From positions 1 through 5,536 of the forward strand of contig BNYG01000073.1 of the NCBI GenBank assembly GCA_026000155.1: a DNA stretch of 5,536 nucleotides, read 5' to 3'. The number at the start of each line of letters is the position of its first letter. Within the stretch, counting starts at the first letter, position 1. Source of the DNA: Bacteroidia bacterium. Its GTDB lineage: Bacteria; Bacteroidota; Bacteroidia; Bacteroidales; Azobacteroidaceae. A program made the translations under genes and the position numbers. Positions 1-5,536 of the stretch are shown piece by piece. The notes under the pieces are model-generated. The model was given only the letters and a program-made list of their open reading frames with translations, did not search any database and was not told the origin of the DNA.

Positions 1-3000
1 CTTTATTGATTATTGTACTTGCTTTTAGTACGGTAAGTGGACAAACAGGTAGACCTCAGAGACAAAAACAGCAGTTTCGGAAAGAAGCCGTTAAGTCTTC
101 TCTTTCGTCGAATCGGAGCAAAGAGTTGAAAGATTTAAGTCCTGTCCGGCAGGAAAGAGTGTCGGTTGCGCAAAAAAAAGCGGCAACCACCAGAATTAAA
201 CCGGACAATGTAACCCAGAGCCGGATGTTGCCGATAGGGCAAAGTTTACGGCACCAACCGGCGGTTGCCGCACCGGTTTATAAACCGGTTAAATCGACTG
301 CCGATGCTAACACTGCTCACGTAATTTTAACTGCGGGAGATGTTTGGGGAGATGGCACCGGCTATCAATTATTATTGGATGCCACTGCCACTGCGTACGC
401 GCGTATTCCGTCTTCTTCCGGTGAGATGAATTTGCCGTATAGTGAATTTGCATATAAAATTCCAACGAATGCGGATGCGGCTTTAACAACACAGAATATT
501 GTAATCAATAATTCCATCGGAATTGATATTCCTGCCGGAACGTATGATTACTTTGTTACAAATCCTACACCCGGCGCTATAATGTGGATAGCCACCAGTG
601 GACGTGGTGATGATTATGAGTTTGAAGCCGGGAAAACGTATGAATTTACGGTTACGTTGGATGGCGAAGGCGACCTTGTTACATTGACCGTATTGATAGC
701 GCCGACAGCGCCTTCCGCTCCAACCGGATTTACGGTAACTCCAGATGCCGACGGCGCTCTTTCGGCTGTGCTTGACTGGACAAATCCTTCCTTAACGGCT
801 GGAGGCGATCCGCTTACCTCCATTACTTCCATCGTTATTAAACGGGACAAGACCGTGATAGGAACGATCACCAATCCTGTTCCCGGAGCTGCCGGAACTT
901 ATACCGACAATACAGCTACTAATGGACGCCATACCTACACCATCTGCGCAACCAATGACGACGGTTCGGGATTAGTGGCTTCCAAAACTGTTTTTGTAGG
1001 TATTGATCCGTGTCTTACAGGGATTACCACGTTCCCCTATCGTGAGGGAGCTGAAGAAGACCTGGGTTGCTGGTCGGTACAGAGTATTGGAGAAGAAGGT
1101 TCTACCTGGGAAGTAGACGACTACTATGTTCATTCGGGATCATACGCTTTCGTACATGAATATTCAATCGGCAATCAGGATGGATGGTTGATTTCTCCTA
1201 AAATTATAATTCCGGCAACGGGTGTTTATCGACTTTCGTTTTGGTCATACGATGCTTATCCCACTTATTACGGTAAAAACAGTGTATTGGTTTCAACGAC
1301 AACCGCCGACCCGACCGTAGCGGGAGCTTACACGGAGGTTTGGACACCGGCTACTCCGCTTATTAGTCCTGCCGCCTGGGTGGAATCTGTTGTTTCGCTG
1401 GCAGGTTATGCCGGTCAGGAAATTTATCTTGCTTTCCGCTATCAGGGAGATAATGCTCACGGCTGGTATCTCGACGACATCAGTATTACGGAAATTCTTA
1501 AACAAGATGCCGGAGTGACAGCCATTACAGCGCCCGCTAACGGCATTGACTTGACGGCGAACGAAACGGTGACCATCAAAGTAAAGAATTTCGGCTCGGA
1601 AAATATCAGCAATATTCCGGTATATTATAAGGTAGGAAACGGTGCGCCGGTTGCAGGTGTAGTTCCCGGACCGATTGCTCCGGAAGCGGAAGCTACTTTC
1701 GATTTCCCGGCAACAGTAGATTTTTCTTCGGAAGGAATTTATGTAATCAAGGCTTATACCGGTTTGACAGGAGATACGAACACGTTCAACGACACGATTC
1801 AGGTAAGAGTTACCAATGTGGTTTGCGGCGGTCCGGTATCAACCGTTAACGAAGGTTTTGAAGATGCAGCAGCGCTTGGCTGTTGGAGGGTTGTCTATGA
1901 CAATACAAATACGCCGGAGGTAAGCGATGATGTTGCACATACAGGCTATCAATCCTGGCGTTTCTCTTCCATGGATATTGCTGCCGATTATGATGAGTAT
2001 TTAATTTCTCCGGAATTAACGACAACGAAGGCGAAACACCTTAGTTTCTTCTATACAAAGTATGAGATGAGTAGCGAAGAAAGCTTTCAGGTCGGGTATT
2101 CAACCGGCAATGCTGATCCGGCAAGTTTTATTTGGGTGGACGACATCGCGGCTACTTCAAGCGGATGGAAAGAATATACCCATATATTTCCCGCCGAAGC
2201 AAAATACATCGCCATTAAATACTACTCCATATATCAATTTTATTTATATGTAGATGATTTTACGGTCAGCGAGATAAAAGAACACGATGCGGCAGTAACA
2301 GCTATCGTTAGTCCGGTCAGCGGCGCTAACCTGACAGCAACCGAACCGGTGAAGATAAAAGTGAGAAACGTAGGCGCTCAACCGGTTAACAGTTTACCTG
2401 TAAGTTTTACGGTAACCGGTGGAGAAACATTTAACGGAACGATTGACGGACCGATTGCAAGTCTTGCCGAAGTTGAATATACTTTTGAAGGACGAACAGT
2501 TGATCTTTCTATCGTGAAAGATTACAGCATTAAAGCCTCTGTGGCATTACCGGGCGATGAAAATGCTGCAAATGATGCTTTATCCGCAACCGTTTCCAAT
2601 TATGGAAATATAGTTATAATGGGCGCAGAAACATCAGCTACCACTTGCGGAGCCGTCTTTGTGGATGACGGCATCTATGAAGATTATAATCCGGGTACAG
2701 GTCAGATTCAAAATGTAACCCTTTATCCCGATATTCCGGGCGACAGGGTGAAAGTTGAATTTACCGAATTTGCTTCCGTACCTTACGAATTGTGGTGGAT
2801 CTTGGAATTTCCGGGCGATACCTTGTTTGTATATGAAGGAAATGCCGCAGTGGAAAGCAAATTGTTAGCTGCATTAACCAGCGATTTGACCGGTAACTTG
2901 CCTGCCCCGTTTGTATCTTATGCCACCGACGGTTCGCTTACTTTCTCTTTCCATAAATACAGTGGATATGCGGATTCGGGTTGGAAAGCAACTGTTTCCT

Positions 3001-4604
3001 GCTATACGCCGCAACCTTACGATGCCGGTGTAAGTCAAATCCTGTCTCCGCTCCAAGGCGGCAGCACGGCGGCGGCAGTAAAGGTACGGATAAAGAATTA
3101 TGGAGCCAATGCTATTACTTCCATACCTGCGGCTTATAAATTAAATGGAGGAACAGCTGTAACACAAACATTTACCGGAAACATTGCTTCGGGAGAAACG
3201 GCCGACTTTACATTTACAACCCCGGTCGATGTATCCGCTTATAGAAGCCATACATTGGAAGCTTATACCCTGTTGCCGAATGACGGCAATGCGAGCAACG
3301 ACGCTGCCTCTGTCTCATTCACTCACAAAGAAAGTGTCACTTTATATGGATACCGGATTTATGATGATAATTTTGCCTCTATTCCGAACGTGATGGCAGC
3401 TGTATCGTTTAAAACAAGCGATCCGTCTGATGTTACTACCGAATACGTTTATGAGGATGGCAATAACATGATTTATTCGGGTGAAGCTATCGGAGATTAC
3501 ATCTATGTTTACTCGGTACATGCTACTCAATCGGAAATTACTGCCGAACATTTTATCAAACTGACAAGAGATTGGACACCTGTGGCTGTAAAATCCGTAA
3601 CGGAATTCGCCCATGAATTAACTTACGATTATTCAACGGCTACTTTGTATGCTGTTACGTATAGTGATGATGCAGGACTTGAATTGAAAACCGTTGATCT
3701 CGAAACCGGCGCTTTGACGACGGTAACGCCTGTCTTCGGAGTTGCTTATCTTTATACGCTTGCTGCCGACTTGAGCGGTACATTGTATGGTGTGGATGCA
3801 GACGGCGATTTGGTTACCATCGACAAAACAACCGGTGAAACGACTGTTATAGGAAACACGGGTATTGAGCTGAGTTACCTTCAATCCATGGCATTCGATC
3901 ACAACTCCGAACGATTGTTCTGGGCAATGAATAACTCGGATGATGACGGACGGCTTATCGAATTGGATCCGGCAACAGGCGCTGTAACCGATTTGGGTAT
4001 GTTGGGTGGAAATGCGGAAATCATAGGACTTCATACTTCTTACCTATCTGTAGCTGCTCCCGAATTGCTCAGTATTAATATTGAAGACGGCGCTACCAAT
4101 GTAGATCCCGACTTGAGTATTATCTTAACATTCAGCAAAGCGATTACAAGTACGAAGTTGGCTGATATTACACTGAAAACAGGCTCAGATGCACTTTCGA
4201 CAGTTGCATTAACGCCTTCTATTGCAGGTAGCGTTCTTACGATAGCACATGCTAAATTAGCGGATGAAACTACGTATGACTTGTTGATACCGACCGGAAC
4301 CATTGACGGTTACGATGCGGAAATTGCCCTGTCGTTCACTACCATAAAAGGTGTAGGTATCGCAGAAGTGAAAAGTCAAGCAGTTTCCGTATATCCGAAT
4401 CCGGCCGGTGAAACGGCGTATATCTCTTATGTACCCGAAAACTCGGTTGTAAGTATTAAGGATTTGGCAGGTAGAACGGTTGAACGTTATTCTAATCTGA
4501 GCGGAAATAATGTGAAATTAGATTTACATCTTTCCAGCGGTGTTTATTTTGTTCAAATCGAAAATAACGGAACCAAGACAGTTAGCAAATTAATTGTCAA
4601 ATAA
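1..4604 (+). CDS. Large T9SS-secreted modular adhesin, gingipain/HagA hemagglutinin-like, 5' partial
   Basis: Probably a cell-surface or secreted adhesin exported by Sec and then by the type IX system. Residues are numbered from the TTG at position 6. That TTG is unlikely to be the true start: the codon before it (TTA) is open and the first residues (LIIVLAFSTVSG) are a signal-peptide core, so the N-terminus lies left of the window. Order seen: cleavage near G12/Q13; basic K/R/Q-rich linker to about 104; DUF2436 about 105-230 (DVWGDGTGYQ at 112-121); FN3-like 236-332; J domain 337-498; CARDB-like 500-604; J domain 607-757; CARDB-like 758-865; CUB-like 866-1001; CARDB-like 1003-1108; propeller-like 1110-1349; Big_5 1352-1448; T9SS sorting domain 1459-1532. 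DUF2436 and J domains are known from P. gingivalis Kgp, RgpA and HagA; no caspase-like protease domain is visible here. The seven cysteines are all between 314 and 999. The binding partner is unknown. The family call is strong; the adhesin role is inferred from domain content. Confidence 0.9.
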   Translation, partial: LLIIVLAFSTVSGQTGRPQRQKQQFRKEAVKSSLSSNRSKELKDLSPVRQERVSVAQKKAATTRIKPDNVTQSRMLPIGQSLRHQPAVAAPVYKPVKSTADANTAHVILTAGDVWGDGTGYQLLLDATATAYARIPSSSGEMNLPYSEFAYKIPTNADAALTTQNIVINNSIGIDIPAGTYDYFVTNPTPGAIMWIATSGRGDDYEFEAGKTYEFTVTLDGEGDLVTLTVLIAPTAPSAPTGFTVTPDADGALSAVLDWTNPSLTAGGDPLTSITSIVIKRDKTVIGTITNPVPGAAGTYTDNTATNGRHTYTICATNDDGSGLVASKTVFVGIDPCLTGITTFPYREGAEEDLGCWSVQSIGEEGSTWEVDDYYVHSGSYAFVHEYSIGNQDGWLISPKIIIPATGVYRLSFWSYDAYPTYYGKNSVLVSTTTADPTVAGAYTEVWTPATPLISPAAWVESVVSLAGYAGQEIYLAFRYQGDNAHGWYLDDISITEILKQDAGVTAITAPANGIDLTANETVTIKVKNFGSENISNIPVYYKVGNGAPVAGVVPGPIAPEAEATFDFPATVDFSSEGIYVIKAYTGLTGDTNTFNDTIQVRVTNVVCGGPVSTVNEGFEDAAALGCWRVVYDNTNTPEVSDDVAHTGYQSWRFSSMDIAADYDEYLISPELTTTKAKHLSFFYTKYEMSSEESFQVGYSTGNADPASFIWVDDIAATSSGWKEYTHIFPAEAKYIAIKYYSIYQFYLYVDDFTVSEIKEHDAAVTAIVSPVSGANLTATEPVKIKVRNVGAQPVNSLPVSFTVTGGETFNGTIDGPIASLAEVEYTFEGRTVDLSIVKDYSIKASVALPGDENAANDALSATVSNYGNIVIMGAETSATTCGAVFVDDGIYEDYNPGTGQIQNVTLYPDIPGDRVKVEFTEFASVPYELWWILEFPGDTLFVYEGNAAVESKLLAALTSDLTGNLPAPFVSYATDGSLTFSFHKYSGYADSGWKATVSCYTPQPYDAGVSQILSPLQGGSTAAAVKVRIKNYGANAITSIPAAYKLNGGTAVTQTFTGNIASGETADFTFTTPVDVSAYRSHTLEAYTLLPNDGNASNDAASVSFTHKESVTLYGYRIYDDNFASIPNVMAAVSFKTSDPSDVTTEYVYEDGNNMIYSGEAIGDYIYVYSVHATQSEITAEHFIKLTRDWTPVAVKSVTEFAHELTYDYSTATLYAVTYSDDAGLELKTVDLETGALTTVTPVFGVAYLYTLAADLSGTLYGVDADGDLVTIDKTTGETTVIGNTGIELSYLQSMAFDHNSERLFWAMNNSDDDGRLIELDPATGAVTDLGMLGGNAEIIGLHTSYLSVAAPELLSINIEDGATNVDPDLSIILTFSKAITSTKLADITLKTGSDALSTVALTPSIAGSVLTIAHAKLADETTYDLLIPTGTIDGYDAEIALSFTTIKGVGIAEVKSQAVSVYPNPAGETAYISYVPENSVVSIKDLAGRTVERYSNLSGNNVKLDLHLSSGVYFVQIENNGTKTVSKLIVK
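318..695 (+). other. DUF2436 domain-coding segment (gingipain/HagA-type)
   Basis: Residues about 105-230 of the adhesin. The motif DVWGDGTGYQLLLDA, the later IPTNADAALTTQNI and PAGTYDYFVTNPTPG, and the closing FEAGKTYEFTV match from memory the DUF2436 segment of P. gingivalis Kgp and HagA, in the same order and spacing. This is the most specific family marker in the protein and ties it to the gingipain-adhesin lineage rather than to generic T9SS proteins. The domain's biochemical role is not established. Confidence 0.85.
1014..2600 (+). repeat. Two tandem copies of a J-domain plus CARDB-like module, within the adhesin CDS
   Basis: Copy 1 covers residues 337-604 and copy 2 covers 607-865. Each starts just after a cysteine, has LGCW 19 residues later (C336/C355 and C607/C626), a mid-domain [WY]LISP motif, and ends with DD[IF][ST][IV] before the next domain. 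This is the pattern of cleaved-adhesin / choice-of-anchor-J jelly rolls. The CARDB-like part of each opens with DAGVTAITAP or DAAVTAIVSP, has VKNFG or VRNVG, and ends with GDTNTFNDT or GDENAANDA. The copies have diverged in sequence, so the duplication is old. A third CARDB-like unit (residues 1003-1108, DAGVSQILSP, IKNYG, NDGNASNDA) follows the CUB-like domain without a J domain. Confidence 0.75.
2601..3008 (+). other. CUB-like domain-coding segment in the adhesin
   Basis: Residues 866-1001. Visible CUB-like signs are a cysteine near each end (C881 and C999), the stretch VKVEFTEF followed by GDTLFVYEG, and SLTFSFHKYSGYADSGWKA before the last cysteine. In CUB domains, 'D.L.VYDG' and 'F.S....SGF.A' occupy matching places. 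The two cysteines could form a disulfide in the extracellular protein. The domain replaces what would otherwise be a third J domain in the J/CARDB alternation. Confidence 0.65.
3333..4052 (+). repeat. Propeller-like repeats in the adhesin CDS
   Basis: Residues about 1110-1349. Three clear repeats of about 45 residues begin with L-[YF]-x: LYAV at 1214, LYGV at 1260 and LFWA at 1304. Each is followed by an acidic turn, a hydrophobic strand ending in D (KTVDLETG, VTIDKTTG, IELDPATG) and then a short strand. An earlier, weaker unit may lie around residues 1155-1200. This is how beta-propeller blades of the NHL/YncE kind look. With only three or four visible units, a complete propeller is not certain. 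Binding or scaffold function is inference. Confidence 0.55.
4380..4601 (+). other. T9SS type A C-terminal sorting domain (TIGR04183-like)
   Basis: Residues 1459-1532, the last of the protein. It begins AVSVYPNPAGE, continues with VSIKDLAGRTV and LSSGVYFVQIENNG, and ends KTVSKLIVK. This is the standard order of the Por secretion tail, which directs Bacteroidetes proteins through the type IX translocon and is normally removed at the surface. The protein ends right after the final KLIVK, as expected for an intact tail. It is preceded by an SbsA-like Ig domain (Big_5, residues 1352-1448, with DGATNVDPDLSIILTFSKAI). Confidence 0.93.
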
Positions 4605-4625
4605 GGAAAGCTTGCTTTGACCCAT

Positions 4626-4664
4626 AAAAAAACAGGTTGTTCGTTTCGGGCAATCTGTTTTTTT
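4626..4664 (+). terminator. Intrinsic terminator after the adhesin gene
   Basis: It starts 22 bases past the adhesin stop codon. Arms at 4626-4639 (AAAAAAACAGGTTG) and 4651-4664 (CAATCTGTTTTTTT) pair over 14 positions with one G-T wobble, around an 11-base loop. The right arm ends in seven T's. The A-run on the left arm means it could also stop minus-strand transcription. It separates the adhesin transcript from the downstream PIN region. Confidence 0.85.
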
Positions 4665-4678
4665 AGCTTTAATTTTAA

Positions 4679-4695
4679 AAAATTGTTACAATTTT
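4679..4695. repeat. 17-base inverted repeat in AT-rich spacer
   Basis: AAAATTGT at 4679-4686 and ACAATTTT at 4688-4695 are perfect inverted copies around a single T. It lies between the adhesin terminator and the promoter at 4733. It could be a dimeric protein-binding site or part of an insertion-sequence end. In so AT-rich a stretch it could also be chance. No T-tract follows, so it is not a terminator. Confidence 0.35.
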
Positions 4696-4732
4696 CAATA
4701 TATTGCTGTTAAGATGAGAATAATTTCCTGAC

Positions 4733-4762
4733 TTTGACACTTTTATTTTAGTGTTAGTTTTG
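4733..4762 (+). promoter_or_regulatory. Bacteroidetes-type sigma-70 (SigABfr-like) promoter
   Basis: TTTG at 4733-4736 and TAGTTTTG at 4755-4762 fit the Bacteroidetes -33 (TTTG) and -7 (TAnnTTTG) elements exactly, with an 18-base spacer. Transcription would start near 4766-4770, almost on the ATG of the transposase remnant at 4767. The spacer holds a small inverted repeat, ACACT (4737-4741) and AGTGT (4750-4754), which could be an operator or chance. This promoter probably belonged to the insertion sequence. It would now transcribe the PIN ORF, with no terminator in between. Confidence 0.65.
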
Positions 4763-4766
4763 TGGT

Positions 4767-4865
4767 ATGTTTGTACGCAAAAAGAAAAATCCGGGTGATG
4801 TTGCAGCATTCAGGTAATAGACACAAGTCCATTGACACACTTTTTGACGAAAATTTTTGGAAATC
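4767..4865 (+). pseudogene. Frameshifted N-terminal remnant of an IS1634-type (IS4 superfamily) transposase
   Basis: The ATG at 4767 opens MFVRKKKNPG and reaches a stop at 4815. Moving by one base around 4797-4802 gives CSIQVIDTS and then, nine residues later, FGNP. From memory, Bacteroidetes IS1634-family transposases begin MFVRKKKN-x-SG-x-x-S-[IV]-x-V-[IV]-D-K-S, then nine residues, then IG. The remnant matches in content and spacing if a single-base frameshift is assumed. About 33 codons are recognisable; the remaining several hundred residues expected of the transposase are absent, and the PIN ORF follows at once. No terminal inverted repeat could be assigned. The match is short and made without a search. 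It could be a chance small ORF, but the two-part agreement across the frameshift argues against that. Confidence 0.6.
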
Positions 4866-5294
4866 CATTTAGGGTGTCCCTGTGGCGAAGTCAGGAAAAA
4901 GTTATTGTTAGATACTCACACTCGGTTGTGGTCAATAGGCACAAGCAAGGAGTTGTCGCCTTTAATGGCTGACTATATTTCAGACAACAGAAATGAAGTC
5001 TTTGTCAGTGCAGTATCGCTTTGGAAAATAGCACTGAAATGTAGTATAGGTAAATTAGTCTTGGATTTTGATGTAGATGAGATTCCTGAACTTTGCAGCC
5101 GGATGGGTTTTTGCTTGCTGCCAATAACTCCATTGGAAGCGTTGGGGTGCTTAAAGTTGCCCAAAAAGAAAAACCACAAAGATCCTTTTGACAGAATGTT
5201 GATTTATCAATGCATCTGCAATGGGTACACATTGATAAGCCGGGATAATAAAATGGAGTTTTATAAAAATGATGGATTGGAGTATATTTGGTAA
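4857..5294 (+). CDS. PIN-domain VapC-like toxin (COG3744 type), orphan and probably degenerate
   Basis: Members of this family are small Mg-dependent endoribonucleases, usually the toxin of a type II pair that cleaves RNA. The motifs are in order: LLLDTHTRLW with catalytic D19, SLWKIALK at 55-62, LLPITP, DPFDR at 109-113, LISRD ending at D130, and a final YIW. The usual length is about 125-130 residues, so the first 12-14 residues of this 145-residue frame are probably not native. The TTG at 4857 is only the longest possible start. A TTG at 4905, preceded by AGGAAA, is an alternative, but it leaves only two residues before D19. Family members begin near M-K-K-x-L-L-D, and here the codon in the M place (4893-4895) is AGG. 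The conserved glutamate of SLWEIA is K57 (AAA at 5025-5027), removing one of four acidic metal ligands. No antitoxin ORF lies upstream or downstream. The family call is firm; activity is doubtful. Confidence 0.8.
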   Translation: MEIHLGCPCGEVRKKLLLDTHTRLWSIGTSKELSPLMADYISDNRNEVFVSAVSLWKIALKCSIGKLVLDFDVDEIPELCSRMGFCLLPITPLEALGCLKLPKKKNHKDPFDRMLIYQCICNGYTLISRDNKMEFYKNDGLEYIW

Positions 5295-5536
5295 AGAAAT
5301 GGCATAAATAGCCCGCTAAATTATTTTTTACCTCAAAAAAGATTGAGCCTGAAATGGATTACGTACACGCATCGCTGCGATATGAAAAGCAACTCGCCTG
5401 TGCCCCGAGGGCATTTTTTTATTCCCCGGAGCAAGGCAAGTCGCTTGCGTTGTTTATTTTATTTCACCAAGTTGTTGCAATGTGACCTTTTTTGGTTTTT
5501 ACTATGGTTTCGCTGCTCAACCTTGTTGGTTATTGA
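5295..5536. other. Right-hand segment without a convincing gene
   Basis: These 242 bases follow the PIN stop codon. They hold the T-tracted hairpin at 5401-5420, a second small hairpin (GCAAG 5436-5440, CTTGC 5444-5448), a 43-codon plus-strand frame from ATG 5354 to TGA 5485, and a minus-strand frame from the right edge to a stop at 5459. Neither frame shows a family motif I recognise, and they overlap each other and, for the plus-strand frame, the hairpins. No tRNA-like or rRNA-like structure is evident. Confidence 0.5.
5401..5420 (+). terminator. Possible intrinsic terminator downstream of the PIN ORF
   Basis: TGCCC (5401-5405) and GGGCA (5409-5413) form a 5-bp GC-rich stem with a three-base loop, followed directly by seven T's (5414-5420). 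It lies 107 bases after the PIN stop codon. The stem is short but the T-run is good. On the minus strand no T-run follows the hairpin, so it would act on plus-strand transcripts only. Confidence 0.5.

Noticed and set aside
3342..4303. Series of minus-strand open frames opposite the adhesin C-terminal half (3342-3614, 3633-4034, 4040-4303)
   Set aside because: They lie entirely inside a well-supported plus-strand gene, show no domains or secretion signals, and their residue composition looks like reverse-frame translation.
4734..4845. Similar strings TTGACACTTTT (near 4734) and TTGACACACTTTTT (near 4832) as a possible direct repeat or IS end
   Set aside because: The match is short, needs a gap, and is in AT-rich sequence. 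No inverted partner or target duplication could be paired with it.
4973..5232. Minus-strand open frames opposite the PIN ORF
   Set aside because: The plus strand there carries ordered PIN motifs (DTH, DPFDR, SRD). The minus frames show nothing recognisable.
5354..5485. 43-codon plus-strand ORF beginning MDYVHASLRY and ending at TGA 5483-5485
   Set aside because: It runs straight through the T-tracted hairpin at 5401-5420, has no family motif I recognise and no evident ribosome binding site. It is more likely chance coding in a hairpin-rich segment.
5459..5536. Minus-strand frame of 25 codons open at the right edge, rich in K, N, R and Q
   Set aside because: It is too short and cut by the window edge. 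The residues show no recognisable domain, so a gene end cannot be told from a chance open frame.
1..5536. CRISPR array, tRNA/rRNA gene, phage or complete toxin-antitoxin system
   Set aside because: No regularly spaced short repeats, no cloverleaf or rRNA-like sequence, no phage structural genes, and no antitoxin ORF beside the PIN gene.

Overview
The window looks like a piece of a Bacteroidales chromosome. Three things point there: a C-terminal type IX secretion (T9SS) sorting domain, a DUF2436 domain otherwise known from Porphyromonas gingipains and hemagglutinins, and a promoter matching the Bacteroidetes consensus (TTTG, 18-base spacer, TAnnTTTG). I cannot name the genus. A Porphyromonadaceae, Tannerellaceae or Dysgonomonadaceae relative would fit.

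Positions 1-4604 hold one very large plus-strand gene, cut by the left edge inside its signal peptide. It encodes a secreted modular adhesin of at least 1532 residues. The order is: signal peptide end, basic linker, DUF2436, fibronectin-III-like, cleaved-adhesin/choice-of-anchor-J, CARDB-like, second J, second CARDB-like, CUB-like, third CARDB-like, propeller-like repeats, SbsA-type Ig-like (Big_5), T9SS sorting domain. It resembles the adhesin half of gingipains and HagA, but no protease domain is visible. A strong intrinsic terminator follows at 4626-4664.

Positions 4665-4904 are an AT-rich junction. It holds a 17-base inverted repeat, a consensus Bacteroidetes promoter (4733-4762), and a short frameshifted remnant that reads like the N-terminus of an IS1634-type transposase (4767-4865). 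Immediately after it lies a PIN-domain (VapC-like) ORF ending at 5294. This ORF has no partner antitoxin, no convincing start codon where family members begin, and a lysine in place of the usual second catalytic acid. It is probably a decayed or inactive orphan toxin that now sits behind a transposon fragment.

Positions 5295-5536 hold no convincing gene, only a small hairpin with a T-tract (5401-5420) and a short minus-strand reading frame running off the right edge. The adhesin and the PIN gene do not appear to work together: a terminator and insertion-sequence debris separate them. I see no new multi-gene system here. The points most worth following are the adhesin's domain composition and the state of the PIN locus.
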